From NCBI RefSeq assembly GCF_004345605.1, contig NZ_SLVY01000014.1:1-64000 (forward strand): DNA of 64,000 bases. Direction: 5' to 3'. Positions within the stretch are counted from its first letter, which is position 1. Every line of letters starts with the position of its first letter. Below are positions 8,823 to 17,098 of this stretch, piece after piece. The notes under the pieces were generated by a model. The model saw only the letters and a list, made by a program, of their open reading frames with translations, was not told where the DNA came from and did no database searches. A program made the position numbers and the translations under genes. This DNA is from Rhodococcus sp. SMB37. Its GTDB lineage: Bacteria > Actinomycetota > Actinomycetes > Mycobacteriales > Mycobacteriaceae.

Positions 8823-8846
8823 CCGCAGGTCGGGGGAACACTGTGG

Positions 8847-10670
8847 TCAGGATCGATCGATCTGTAAGCGCGGTAGTTCGACACCGGGATGGCCGGGTGC
8901 ATTCGGTGCGGTGCGAAGCCGCCACAGTCGCAGAGCGAGATGGGTGTCCAGACTTCCCGGTGCCCGACGCCAGCGGTCACCGAGAATCGTGTCGATGCGG
9001 TCGGAGCGTTGACGCACCGTGCTCACGTGGACATGGAGCGCGGCCGCGGTCCGCGCGAGATGACCGCCGTTCTCTAGATAGTGCCATGCCGTCGAACACA
9101 ACTCGGTCCTCCGCTCCCGGTCGTACGAGATGATGGGGCCGAGGAAGCGTTCGATCAGATGATCCACCCATCGTTCGTCGCGCGCCCCGGTCACCGCGCC
9201 TGCCAGACCCAGGCCGACGACGTCGGAGGCCTCACCGGATCGTCCGAGTGCTCGCATTGCCGACACGACTGCGCGGGCTTCGTCGTGTGCAACCCGGATC
9301 TCGCCTAAGCACGACGCATGAGAGCTGCCGACGAGGACCGTTATTCCCACTGCACGTAGGGAATCGGAAATCGCCCGTCCTCGTCCAGGTCGCTCATCGG
9401 ACGAACGAAGAACACAGATGTGCCCGGTGTGTACGGCGACGAGTGCGGGTGCACCGGCCACCACCGACTTGATCGCTGCGACTGCTGCCGATTGTCGTGT
9501 GCCCGTATTGCCTTCACACACATACAGGTCGAACTGCTCGCCTTCGCGGAAGCCGTATGACTCGAGTTTCGACGCGATCGCCGTTTCGCTGCGTCCGCTC
9601 ATGTCCATCAGCAGTTCGATCATCTCGAACTGTTCCCGATTCCGGGATGTTTCCAAGGTTCGCTCGAACAGTCTGGCCGTGGAGACGAATACAGAGGCTC
9701 GAGAGAGTATCTCGCGCCGACCGGGGCCGTCCTCGGCGACGAGGGTGGCGAGATGTTCTTCACCGGCGGATGCTGCCATGACCAGAAGCGGGGTGCCGGC
9801 TGCGGCCACCAGCACTGCGGCCTGCTCACGGTGGGAGACAGCCACGGAGGTACGCGCGTCATCCCCGCGTAATCTCCGATCGGCGGCGACGGCAGAGCCG
9901 GCGACGAGGCGGCCGTCGGGATCGGCGATGCCCACCGGCGTGCCGAGGAACTCGCCGAGCACGTCGGCGATTCCTGCGAGCGTGCTCGTTCCCCGCAGTG
10001 CTGCCATCAGACGGTCGTCGAGGAGAAGCAGTGATTCGAGTTCGTGCTGTCGGCGTCCGGTCGACGACATCGTCCGGGAGAGCACCGTCCGCAGCCGCGA
10101 TGCCTCGTTGCGGATGCGTAGGTGTTCGTAGGCGACTCCGGCCTGCGCTGCCAGATCGACAAGCGCGGCGACTGTTTCGTCCGGGAACGCGGTGCAGACC
10201 CGATGGGCGACGAGGAGCGCGGCCACGACACGTCCGCCGACCCGGACCGGGGCTCCGGCGATCGAACGAACACCTTCGCCCCGGACGATCGCGTCGATTC
10301 CCGGCAGGTGGTTCATGTCGGGGTCCGCGAGATAGTCACGGGTCTGTGTCGGTGCGTTTCCCGCGGCGACGGTCCCGAGGATTCCGGTGCCCAACGGCAT
10401 CCGGATCGTGCGGTATTCCTCGGTCTCCACACCGACGGTCTCCGCGATGTGCGTCTCTCCGCTCTCGAGGTCGTTCACGCTGAGATACGCCATATCGACA
10501 CCGAGAAGGGTGCGGGTGCGTCGCAGGATGCCCTGGAGAACCACCCCTCCGTCGCGGACGCTGGTGAGGTCCTCGGCGCACTCCCGCAGGACTCGGCGCA
10601 CCTCGTCCGTCGTCGGGACGGCGAGAGCTGGGCTCGGGTCGGCGGGCTGTTCTCGGCTGGGTGTGTTCAT
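8847..10670 (-). CDS. GAF-domain PucR/CdaR-type transcriptional activator
   Basis: The protein has 607 residues. An N-terminal GAF sensor (about 30-185) is followed by a linker, a GGDEF-like/CdaR region, and a C-terminal PucR-type HTH near 535-590 (TAAALHVHVSTVRQRSDRI). The ATG at 10670 is chosen over an in-frame one 36 bp upstream because GGAGG precedes it by five bases. It is divergent from the lactonase operon across a 126-bp gap. It is therefore the likely activator of that operon, probably sensing a lactone or hydroxy acid (inference). Confidence 0.82.
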   Translation of the reverse strand: MNTPSREQPADPSPALAVPTTDEVRRVLRECAEDLTSVRDGGVVLQGILRRTRTLLGVDMAYLSVNDLESGETHIAETVGVETEEYRTIRMPLGTGILGTVAAGNAPTQTRDYLADPDMNHLPGIDAIVRGEGVRSIAGAPVRVGGRVVAALLVAHRVCTAFPDETVAALVDLAAQAGVAYEHLRIRNEASRLRTVLSRTMSSTGRRQHELESLLLLDDRLMAALRGTSTLAGIADVLGEFLGTPVGIADPDGRLVAGSAVAADRRLRGDDARTSVAVSHREQAAVLVAAAGTPLLVMAASAGEEHLATLVAEDGPGRREILSRASVFVSTARLFERTLETSRNREQFEMIELLMDMSGRSETAIASKLESYGFREGEQFDLYVCEGNTGTRQSAAVAAIKSVVAGAPALVAVHTGHICVLRSSDERPGRGRAISDSLRAVGITVLVGSSHASCLGEIRVAHDEARAVVSAMRALGRSGEASDVVGLGLAGAVTGARDERWVDHLIERFLGPIISYDRERRTELCSTAWHYLENGGHLARTAAALHVHVSTVRQRSDRIDTILGDRWRRAPGSLDTHLALRLWRLRTAPNAPGHPGVELPRLQIDRS

Positions 10671-10796
10671 CGATCCTCCACGCAAGAGTATGGCGCTCAA
10701 TGTCACCTATGGCCCTTCAATATGTCACAGAGAGCCATATCTGCGATGGGCGAAATCGGTCATGGTGAAGGTCACCAAGAACACAAGGAGGTTGCC

Positions 10797-11609
10797 GTGG
10801 TCGACATGAAGGTGCACGTCCTCTCCACCGGCGTGATGGAGACGGATCTGACGTGGCTGCTGCTCCAGGGCGGTCACACGATCCGTGACCGGCACCACAA
10901 GAATGAGCCCGTGGTGTGGCGCGATTGCCCCACCCACGCCGTGCTCATCGAGCATCCAGACGGGAACATACTGTGGGACACCGGGGTTCCCCGAGACTGG
11001 GAGGAGCGCTGGGCGCCGACGGGTTTCCACGACTTCTTTCCGGTGCGCGAACCGGTCGACGGACCGGGGTACCTCGACACATCCCTCGCCCAGCTCGAGA
11101 TGACGTCCGACGACGTCGACATCCTGCTCCTGTCGCACCTGCATTTCGATCACGCCGCGAACGCGAAGATGTTCACGAATCCGAAAACGCGGATCCTGGC
11201 GCAGGCCGACGAGATCGAAGGTGCGAATGCGATCACGGGCTATTCCAGCGGAGCGCACATCGTCAGCGACTACGACGGACTCGACCTCGAAGCGGTCCAC
11301 GGCGACTCGGAGATCGTCCCTGGGGTGAGCGTGATTCACACCCCCGGGCACACCTGGGGCACCATGTCGTTGCAACTGGACTTGGAGAACGACGGCACGA
11401 AGATCTTCACGTCCGACGCCGTCTACCTCCAGGAGAGTTGGGGTCCGCCGGCGGTCGGCGCGGCGATCGTTTGGGACAACGTGCGCTGGCTCGAATCAGT
11501 GGAGAAGCTGCGAGGAATCGCCGACCGCACCGGTGCCGAAGTGATCTTCGGGCACGATGCCGAACAGCGGAAGAGTCTGCGGCTTGCGCCCGACGGATAC
11601 TACAGCTAG
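10797..11609 (+). CDS. MBL-fold lactonase (N-acyl-homoserine/gamma-lactone hydrolase family)
   Basis: The 270-residue metallo-beta-lactamase-fold protein has the di-zinc motif HLHFDH (114-119). Further metal ligands are HTPGHT near 181 and FGHD near 252, the AiiA/AttM pattern. These enzymes open homoserine lactones or gamma-butyrolactone. The start is GTG 10797, which has AAGGAGG five bases upstream; an ATG nine bases later is less well placed. It is first in an operon with a zinc-ribbon protein, an alcohol dehydrogenase and an aldehyde dehydrogenase. That order argues for catabolic lactone hydrolysis rather than pure quorum quenching. Confidence 0.85.
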   Translation: MVDMKVHVLSTGVMETDLTWLLLQGGHTIRDRHHKNEPVVWRDCPTHAVLIEHPDGNILWDTGVPRDWEERWAPTGFHDFFPVREPVDGPGYLDTSLAQLEMTSDDVDILLLSHLHFDHAANAKMFTNPKTRILAQADEIEGANAITGYSSGAHIVSDYDGLDLEAVHGDSEIVPGVSVIHTPGHTWGTMSLQLDLENDGTKIFTSDAVYLQESWGPPAVGAAIVWDNVRWLESVEKLRGIADRTGAEVIFGHDAEQRKSLRLAPDGYYS

Positions 11610-11619
11610 GCGGGCCGAA

Positions 11620-12066
11620 ATGATTCTCTACGACTTCGGCTGCGACAACGGACATTGCTTTGAAGCAGCTGTACCGAACATGAATTCGCCGGCTCCGTCG
11701 TGCATCGCATGTGGTGGTGCCACCCGGCGGCGACCCACACGTGTACGGATGGGTGCCGTCGCGTCGGCCGGTCCGAGCCGCGAGCAGATGCCGAACACAT
11801 GGCGGAGTGTGCGCGGCGGCGACCGAGAGACGGTTGCCCACTGGCACACACTCGCCCGTCGGCGCGAGTCACTCGAGGAGCGGTATCCCGAACTTTCCGG
11901 CGATCGACGTCCCGTCCTTGCACACGAAGGCATCTTCGCCGACCGCCCGCTCCGTGCCGGTGACGACATCCAGGCATCGGTCGCGGATGCACTTGCGACG
12001 GGCGGTGGACACGCACACTCCCACGGAAGCTCGAAGAACACAGCGAAGGAAGGGGATACGGCGTGA
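11620..12066 (+). CDS. FmdB-type zinc-ribbon protein
   Basis: The 148-residue protein begins with a FmdB/putative regulatory zinc ribbon: the CDNGH and CIACGG pairs sit in the first 35 residues. An unrelated, charged, probably disordered segment and a His-rich tail (GGGHAHSHG) follow. Such proteins often sit beside dehydrogenase genes, but their role is unknown. It lies 10 bp after the lactonase gene. Its TGA overlaps the GTG start of the next gene, so it is cotranslated with the pathway. Confidence 0.75.
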   Translation: MILYDFGCDNGHCFEAAVPNMNSPAPSCIACGGATRRRPTRVRMGAVASAGPSREQMPNTWRSVRGGDRETVAHWHTLARRRESLEERYPELSGDRRPVLAHEGIFADRPLRAGDDIQASVADALATGGGHAHSHGSSKNTAKEGDTA

Positions 12067-13184
12067 AGATCGCCGGAGCAATACTCGAGGAGATCGGCCG
12101 GCCGAGACCGTACGCGGAATCCCGGCCCATCCGCATTGTGGAACTCGACATTGATCCTCCCGGACCGGGAGAGATCCTGGTGCGGATCGAGGCAGCGGGA
12201 CTGTGCCATTCCGACCTGTCTGTTGTGGACGGCAACCGGGTCCGTCCCGTTCCGATGCTCCTCGGGCACGAAGCGGCCGGCCGTGTCGTCGAGACTGGCC
12301 CCGGTGTCAATGATCTGAGCCCGGGTCAGCGGGTCGTGATGGCGTTCCTGCCGCGGTGTGGAGAGTGCGCGAACTGTCGCACTGATGGGCGGCTGCCCTG
12401 CGCCCCGGGCTCGGCTGCGAACAACGCCGGAGAGCTCCTCGGTGGTGGCAGGCGGCTGCGCTGGGACGGTGAGGAGATCCACCATCACCTGGGTGTGTCC
12501 GGCTTCGCCGATCATGCCGTCGTCGATCGTCGTTCGGTTGTCCCCGTCGACGACGACATCCCGCCGCACGTCGCTGCAGTCTTGGGATGCGCTGTCCTCA
12601 CTGGCGGCGGTGCCGTCATCAACGCGGGTGACCCCCGAGATGGTGACACCGTCGTCGTGGTCGGTCTCGGCGGTGTCGGCATGGCCGCGCTGATCACCGC
12701 GGTGTCGCTCGGGCGCGGTGCAGTCATCGGTGTCGACGCGGTCCCCGGCAAGCTCGAACGTGCCCGGCAACTCGGCGCAAGCGCGGTGTACACACCGCAG
12801 GAGGCGCTCGATGCGGGGATCAAGGCCCCCATCGTGGTTGAGGCTGCGGGTAACGCCCGCGCCTTCGAAACCGCGGTGCTGCTCACCGGCGCCGGCGGCA
12901 AGACGATCACGGTGGGTCTGCCCGCGCCCGATGCGCGGGCTACGATCGCGCCACTCGGGATCACCGCGGAAGCACGCACCATCATCGGAAGCTATCTCGG
13001 GTCCGCCGTGCCCGCTCGGGACATTCCGACCTTCGCCCGATTGTGGCGCGACGGAAAGCTTCCCGTCGAGCAACTGATCTCGTCGACAATCACGATCGAC
13101 GACATCAACGAGGCTATGGACAACCTCGCCGACGGCAGCGCAGTCCGTCAGGTGATTCTGTTCGAGAAAGGACAAGAGCCATGA
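12063..13184 (+). CDS. Zinc-dependent alcohol dehydrogenase (MDR, class III-like)
   Basis: The 373-residue medium-chain dehydrogenase has all zinc ligands. The catalytic set is Cys48 in GLCHSDL plus GHE near 69-71. The structural zinc set is C99, C102, C105 and C113 (CGECANCRTDGRLPC). The NAD-binding glycines are in VVVGLGGVGMAAL near 200. In this operon it most plausibly oxidises the hydroxy acid released by the lactonase to a semialdehyde. The GTG start overlaps the previous stop, and the stop overlaps the ALDH start (ATGA). Confidence 0.88.
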   Translation: MKIAGAILEEIGRPRPYAESRPIRIVELDIDPPGPGEILVRIEAAGLCHSDLSVVDGNRVRPVPMLLGHEAAGRVVETGPGVNDLSPGQRVVMAFLPRCGECANCRTDGRLPCAPGSAANNAGELLGGGRRLRWDGEEIHHHLGVSGFADHAVVDRRSVVPVDDDIPPHVAAVLGCAVLTGGGAVINAGDPRDGDTVVVVGLGGVGMAALITAVSLGRGAVIGVDAVPGKLERARQLGASAVYTPQEALDAGIKAPIVVEAAGNARAFETAVLLTGAGGKTITVGLPAPDARATIAPLGITAEARTIIGSYLGSAVPARDIPTFARLWRDGKLPVEQLISSTITIDDINEAMDNLADGSAVRQVILFEKGQEP

Positions 13185-14647
13185 TCATGGAGATCGAAAG
13201 ATCTTTGCTGGCAACCTTACCCACCGGTCTCTACATCGACGGTCGGTGGCGCGATTCGTCCACCGGATCACGATTTGCCGTCGACGACCCAGCGACCGCC
13301 GAGGAACTGACGACCGTGGCTGATGCGTCCCCCGACGACGCGCGGGCAGCACTCGACGCCGCAGTCGCGGCGCAGGAGTCGTGGGCGGCGACACCGCCGC
13401 GGGTCCGAGGGGAACTGCTCCGGAAGGCATACGAGGCGGTCATCGCCCGCGTTGACGACTTTGCGTTGCTCATGACCCTCGAGATGGGGAAGGCGCTACC
13501 GGAGGCGCGAGGGGAGGTCGCCTACGGCGCGGAGTTCCTCCGCTGGTTCAGCGAGGAAGCGGTACGCATCGACGGCCGCTACACCACCGCACCCGACGGC
13601 GCGTCGCGTCTGCTCGTGTTGAAGAAGCCGGTCGGGCCGTGCCTGCTCATCACACCCTGGAACTTCCCGCTCGCGATGGCCACGCGCAAGATCGCACCGG
13701 CGCTGGCCGCGGGGTGCACCACGGTGGTGAAGCCGGCAGCACTCACGCCGCTGACGACATTGCTGTTCGCGCAGATCCTCGACGAGGTCGGCGTCCCGGC
13801 CGGGGTCGTCAACGTCGTCCCCACCTCCGGTGCGGGTGCCGCCACGGGACCGCTGATCGCGGATCCGCGATTGCGGAAACTGTCGTTCACTGGCTCGACG
13901 GAGGTCGGGCGGAAGCTGCTCGAACAGGCATCGACGAACGTGCTGCGCACCTCGATGGAACTAGGCGGCAACGCACCGTTCATCGTCTTCGAGGACGCTG
14001 ACCTCGACGCGGCAATCGAGGGTGCGGTCGCCGCGAAACTGCGAAATGTCGGCGAGGCGTGTACCGCGGCGAACCGTTTCTATGTGCACGAGGACGTCGC
14101 CGACGAGTTCGCGCAGCGTCTGGCCGCCCGCTTCGAAGCAAAGCGTGTCGGTCGCGGGACCGAGGACGGCGTGGATCTGGGTCCGCTCATCGACGAGGCC
14201 GGCCGCGACAAGGTGACGGCTCTCGTCGACGATGCGGTCCGCCGCGGAGCCACCGTCGTCACCGGTGGTGCGGCGCTTCCCGGCGCCGGCTGGTTCTACC
14301 GGCCGACGGTGCTGGCCGGGGTGCCGGAGGACGCGGAGATACTGTCCGAGGAGATCTTCGGGCCGGTGGCGCCCATCACCACGTTCCGCTCCGAGGACGA
14401 GGCGGTGGCCCTGGCCAACGGCACCGACTTCGGCTTGATCTCGTACGTCTATACCCGGGACGCGGCGCGCATGTTGCGTATCCCGGAGCGGCTCGAATCT
14501 GGGATGCTGGGCATCAATTCGGGGGTGATCTCGAATCCAGCCGCACCGTTCGGTGGGGTGAAGCAGTCGGGTCTCGGTCGCGAAGGCGGACACGAAGGCA
14601 TCGACGAATACCTGGAGACGATGTACGTCGGGATCGGCGGACTCTGA
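13181..14647 (+). CDS. Aldehyde dehydrogenase, succinate-semialdehyde dehydrogenase type
   Basis: The 488-residue ALDH carries the catalytic cysteine at 294 (GEACTAANRF), the general-base Glu in MELGGNAPF near 261, and the Rossmann segment FTGSTEVGRKLL. Sequence style and length fit GabD/SSADH enzymes. As the last gene of the lactone operon it would turn a semialdehyde into a dicarboxylate such as succinate. It starts at the first ATG of ATGATCATGG, overlapping the ADH stop. AAGGAC nine bases upstream is the ribosome site. Confidence 0.88.
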   Translation: MIMEIERSLLATLPTGLYIDGRWRDSSTGSRFAVDDPATAEELTTVADASPDDARAALDAAVAAQESWAATPPRVRGELLRKAYEAVIARVDDFALLMTLEMGKALPEARGEVAYGAEFLRWFSEEAVRIDGRYTTAPDGASRLLVLKKPVGPCLLITPWNFPLAMATRKIAPALAAGCTTVVKPAALTPLTTLLFAQILDEVGVPAGVVNVVPTSGAGAATGPLIADPRLRKLSFTGSTEVGRKLLEQASTNVLRTSMELGGNAPFIVFEDADLDAAIEGAVAAKLRNVGEACTAANRFYVHEDVADEFAQRLAARFEAKRVGRGTEDGVDLGPLIDEAGRDKVTALVDDAVRRGATVVTGGAALPGAGWFYRPTVLAGVPEDAEILSEEIFGPVAPITTFRSEDEAVALANGTDFGLISYVYTRDAARMLRIPERLESGMLGINSGVISNPAAPFGGVKQSGLGREGGHEGIDEYLETMYVGIGGL

Positions 14648-14668
14648 CCGTCCGCGTCGGACCGTCGT

Positions 14669-14702
14669 GTGCGGGGCCGTGTCGAAGCGCACAACCCCGC
14701 AC
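14669..14702 (+). terminator. Stem-loop after the lactone operon
   Basis: GTGCGGGG (14669-14676) pairs perfectly with CCCCGCAC (14695-14702) around an 18-nt loop, 21 bp after the ALDH stop. There is no clear T tract. It is a plausible weak terminator. Confidence 0.5.
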
Positions 14703-14829
14703 GCGATCATACGGTGGCGCCGAACTCGACCCCCGGCACCGAGAACCGCCACCCGCTCACCGGCCGGCACCCTGTCGCGGAGCACATCGAGGGCACGGTC
14801 CGCAGCCCCTCGATGTGGTGATCGTCTGA
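14703..14829. pseudogene. Intergenic gene debris: lutC-like 3' end and a Rossmann fragment
   Basis: On the plus strand, 14791-14829 reads GHGPQPLDVVIV and a stop. It matches 32 of 39 bases of the true lutC 3' end at 8784-8822. On the minus strand of the same gap, a fragment reads ALDVLRDRVPAGERVAVLGA. That resembles the dinucleotide-binding start of FadH-type dienoyl-CoA reductases, but it breaks frame after the glycine motif. Neither piece has a start or a complete domain, so both look like relics. Confidence 0.45.
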
Positions 14830-14833
14830 GCGC

Positions 14834-15445
14834 TCAGGACCGACCGATACGTAGGCGCAGCAGTTCGACGCCGTCGCCGTCCAATTCGTCGAGAACTGCG
14901 GCCCTGCCTACTATCGCCAGCGCGAGTGCCTCCCCGGGACCTTGCACGACGGGCCCGTCGCCGCGTTCCCACTCCAGGTCGGTCGCGACGAGCCGGAGTT
15001 CTCGGATATAGCGTCGGGGTCGGGCGAACGGATCCGGGTGATCGAGCACGAGCCGGAGCCGGTCGGGGTCGATCGTTCGCGGAAGCCCCAGCGGCCTGCG
15101 GATGTCCTGCTGGTGGACAAGATGATCGGCAAGACACAGACGCGGAAAGTATCGGGCCATCCAACTCGTGGAGATCGAGGCCGACAACCCGTCCACGAGC
15201 CGGTCGACGGGGACCTCGCGCGCTGCGACGACGTAGTGCTCATTGAGGCGATCGGCCGACGGATGGACGAGACCGGTGAGAGCGTATCGGTGTAGGGGCA
15301 CCGAATCGATCGTCAGATGGCCCGCGACGTCGCGCACCGACCACCCGTCGCAGAGCGACGGCGCGTCCCACTGGGCGGGCGTCAGTGAACGTAGGAGTTC
15401 GACGAGTTCCGCGCGTTCGGCCACGATCTGTTCTCGGATGTCCAC
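14834..15445 (-). CDS. Mycothiol-dependent enzyme, maleylpyruvate isomerase family
   Basis: The 203-residue DinB-like four-helix protein has the TIGR03083/MDMPI N-terminal hallmark CDGWSVRDVAGHL near 32-44, with the metal-binding His. Members use mycothiol or act in thiol chemistry; the substrate here is unknown. It points towards the lactone block. Its last codons (GVELLRLRIGRS) resemble the end of the PucR-type regulator (GVELPRLQIDRS) at the nucleotide level too, part of the flanking repeat described in findings. Confidence 0.8.
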   Translation of the reverse strand: MDIREQIVAERAELVELLRSLTPAQWDAPSLCDGWSVRDVAGHLTIDSVPLHRYALTGLVHPSADRLNEHYVVAAREVPVDRLVDGLSASISTSWMARYFPRLCLADHLVHQQDIRRPLGLPRTIDPDRLRLVLDHPDPFARPRRYIRELRLVATDLEWERGDGPVVQGPGEALALAIVGRAAVLDELDGDGVELLRLRIGRS

Positions 15446-15540
15446 GTCACCACAGTACGACCGCTGCGGTGCCGTTCCGCCCGTGAATTCTCACAAGCGA
15501 CGTACCCTGGACGTGGTGATCAGGTGCCGGTGGTGATCGT

Positions 15541-15948
15541 GTGACAAGGGCGCGGGTGGAGGACATTCACAAATTGGCGTCGGTCATGCCCGACGTCACG
15601 ATCGAGGCCGGGCCCAAAGGCCACTCCGTGTATCAAGTGGGTCGTAAGTCGTTCGTCTTCTTCCGTACGCCACGTCCGGACGCGAAGGACCCCGACACCG
15701 GCGAGCGATACACCGATGTGGTGGTCTTCTGGGTGGCGTCCGAATCCGACAAGCTCGCACTGATCCAGGATCCCCACACGCCCTTCTTCACCACCCCGCA
15801 TTTCGACGGTCACCCGTCGGTCCTCCTGCGCACGAGCCGGATCGGCGAGATCAGCCGTCAGGAGCTGGCCGAGGTGATCGAGGATGCCTGGTTGGCGCAG
15901 GCATCACCGCGCCGACGTCAACGGTGGCTCGCGGAACACGACATGTGA
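15541..15948 (+). CDS. MmcQ/YjbR family protein
   Basis: This small 135-residue protein has the YjbR fold signature (DVTIEAGPKGHSVYQVGRK, then FFTTPHFDGHPSVLL near 80-94). YjbR proteins are thought to bind DNA, but their function is unresolved. It starts at GTG 15541, the only start in the open frame; no strong ribosome site is visible, so leaderless translation is possible. It is divergent from the mycothiol enzyme and converges on the LON-domain gene. Confidence 0.8.
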   Translation: MTRARVEDIHKLASVMPDVTIEAGPKGHSVYQVGRKSFVFFRTPRPDAKDPDTGERYTDVVVFWVASESDKLALIQDPHTPFFTTPHFDGHPSVLLRTSRIGEISRQELAEVIEDAWLAQASPRRRQRWLAEHDM

Positions 15949-15968
15949 CGACGCAAGACGCCGCACGG

Positions 15969-16586
15969 TCAGCCATTCTTCAGCCGCCATTCCGCGAGGT
16001 CGATTGTGCTCGAGATGGATTCGATGAGCGAAACGAGTCTCTCCTCGGGGCCCGGCGCGCTGAGTATCGCGTACCGGTCGGCCTCGCCCATCGGGATGTG
16101 CCGAGCAAGAGCAAAGAGCCGCGCGCCGGGATCGGTCGGAAGATCGTCCGGCGGGGGCGCCGCGCGCCCCTCGGTGAGTTTGTCGAGCAGACCGTAGAGC
16201 CTGCCCAGATACACGGTGAGTTCGCTCAGATCCACGGTGCCGGAGTCGGTGTCGGGCCACTCCTCTACCTCAGCGCGCGGATACGGATCGTCGGGAAGCC
16301 ATCCGAGGATGCGAATACGTTCTTCCGCAATACATTCCAGAGTGTGACGTCCACCACCGAGCTCGTTGTCGACCATGATGCGAGCCACGGCGCCGACGTC
16401 GGTGCGCTGATCACCGCCACCTACCTCGTGCCCACGGGAGATGAGCACGACACCGAATCGCGGGCCGTCGGGTGAAGCCATACAGTCGCGGACCAGTTCT
16501 TGATACCTCGGCTCGAACACCCGCAGGGGAAGGTGGTCTCCGGGAAGCAGTGCCGTACCCAGTGGAAACATGGGGAGAGTCGGCAT
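15969..16586 (-). CDS. LON peptidase substrate-binding-domain protein
   Basis: The 205-residue protein starts MPTLPMFPLGTALLPGDHLP and runs as a stand-alone Lon N-terminal (LON_substr_bdg) domain with no AAA or protease part. Such single-domain proteins are common in actinobacteria, with unknown roles in protein quality control. The ATG overlaps the stop of the DUF309 gene (TGATG), so the two are translationally coupled. The frame extends far upstream through that gene, but homology begins here. Confidence 0.85.
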   Translation of the reverse strand: MPTLPMFPLGTALLPGDHLPLRVFEPRYQELVRDCMASPDGPRFGVVLISRGHEVGGGDQRTDVGAVARIMVDNELGGGRHTLECIAEERIRILGWLPDDPYPRAEVEEWPDTDSGTVDLSELTVYLGRLYGLLDKLTEGRAAPPPDDLPTDPGARLFALARHIPMGEADRYAILSAPGPEERLVSLIESISSTIDLAEWRLKNG

Positions 16587-17059
16587 CAGGGCATCCTCAA
16601 CCGTGGTGTCGGAGGTTCCGGGATCGGGTCGCCGCGTTCGATCTCGGTGAGCAGATGGTCGGCCCACGCGGAAAGCCCGTCGATGTCGAGACCGTGGGGT
16701 GGTTCGTCCTCGTAGTGACGTATTCGCGCCTGCCCCTGCTTCAGCACCGACGTGGCGCCTTTCACGTTGCCACGAAGCAGGTGGGTGAGCCCGACCGAGA
16801 GCTGTGCCAGACCCTGCCACAGGGGGCGCTCCTCGGGCTCGCAGGACTTCCAGACCGACTCGAACACCTCGTGGGCGTGGAATGGGTACCCGTGGTCGAA
16901 GAGGCGTTGACCTTCGGTGATCGCCTCGTCGGGGTCGAATTGCGCGTCCTCGGGAATTCCCTCGACCCCCTCCTCGCCGTAGGGAAGGGGGCGACCCAGT
17001 GCGTCGCGAGGTCGTGCGTTCTGCGGTTTCCCGTCCGAGGTCCGGTCCCGATCCGACAT
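16586..17059 (-). CDS. DUF309 domain-containing protein
   Basis: The 157-residue protein contains the DUF309 helical core: GQRLFDHGYPFHAHEVFE near 49-66, WQGLAQLSVGLTHLLRGN near 79-96. The N-terminal 35 residues are charged and probably disordered. The H-x-x-H/E pattern suggests a metal or hydrolase-like site, but no function is established. It is cotranscribed with the LON-domain gene. Confidence 0.82.
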   Translation of the reverse strand: MSDRDRTSDGKPQNARPRDALGRPLPYGEEGVEGIPEDAQFDPDEAITEGQRLFDHGYPFHAHEVFESVWKSCEPEERPLWQGLAQLSVGLTHLLRGNVKGATSVLKQGQARIRHYEDEPPHGLDIDGLSAWADHLLTEIERGDPIPEPPTPRLRMP

Positions 17060-17098
17060 GGGTCCAGGTTAGTCCACCGTGTGTCCCCGGCGGCACCT

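Noticed and set aside
8997-9086. A CRISPR array or other regularly spaced repeat anywhere in the window
   Set aside because: I read the window for repeated 20-40-bp units with equal spacing and saw none. The only tandem repeat is TATAACCC x3.
15498-15520. A third full copy of the lutC 3' end before the YjbR gene
   Set aside because: Only RRTLDVVI matches (about 20 bases) and there is no stop or following similarity, so chance is possible.
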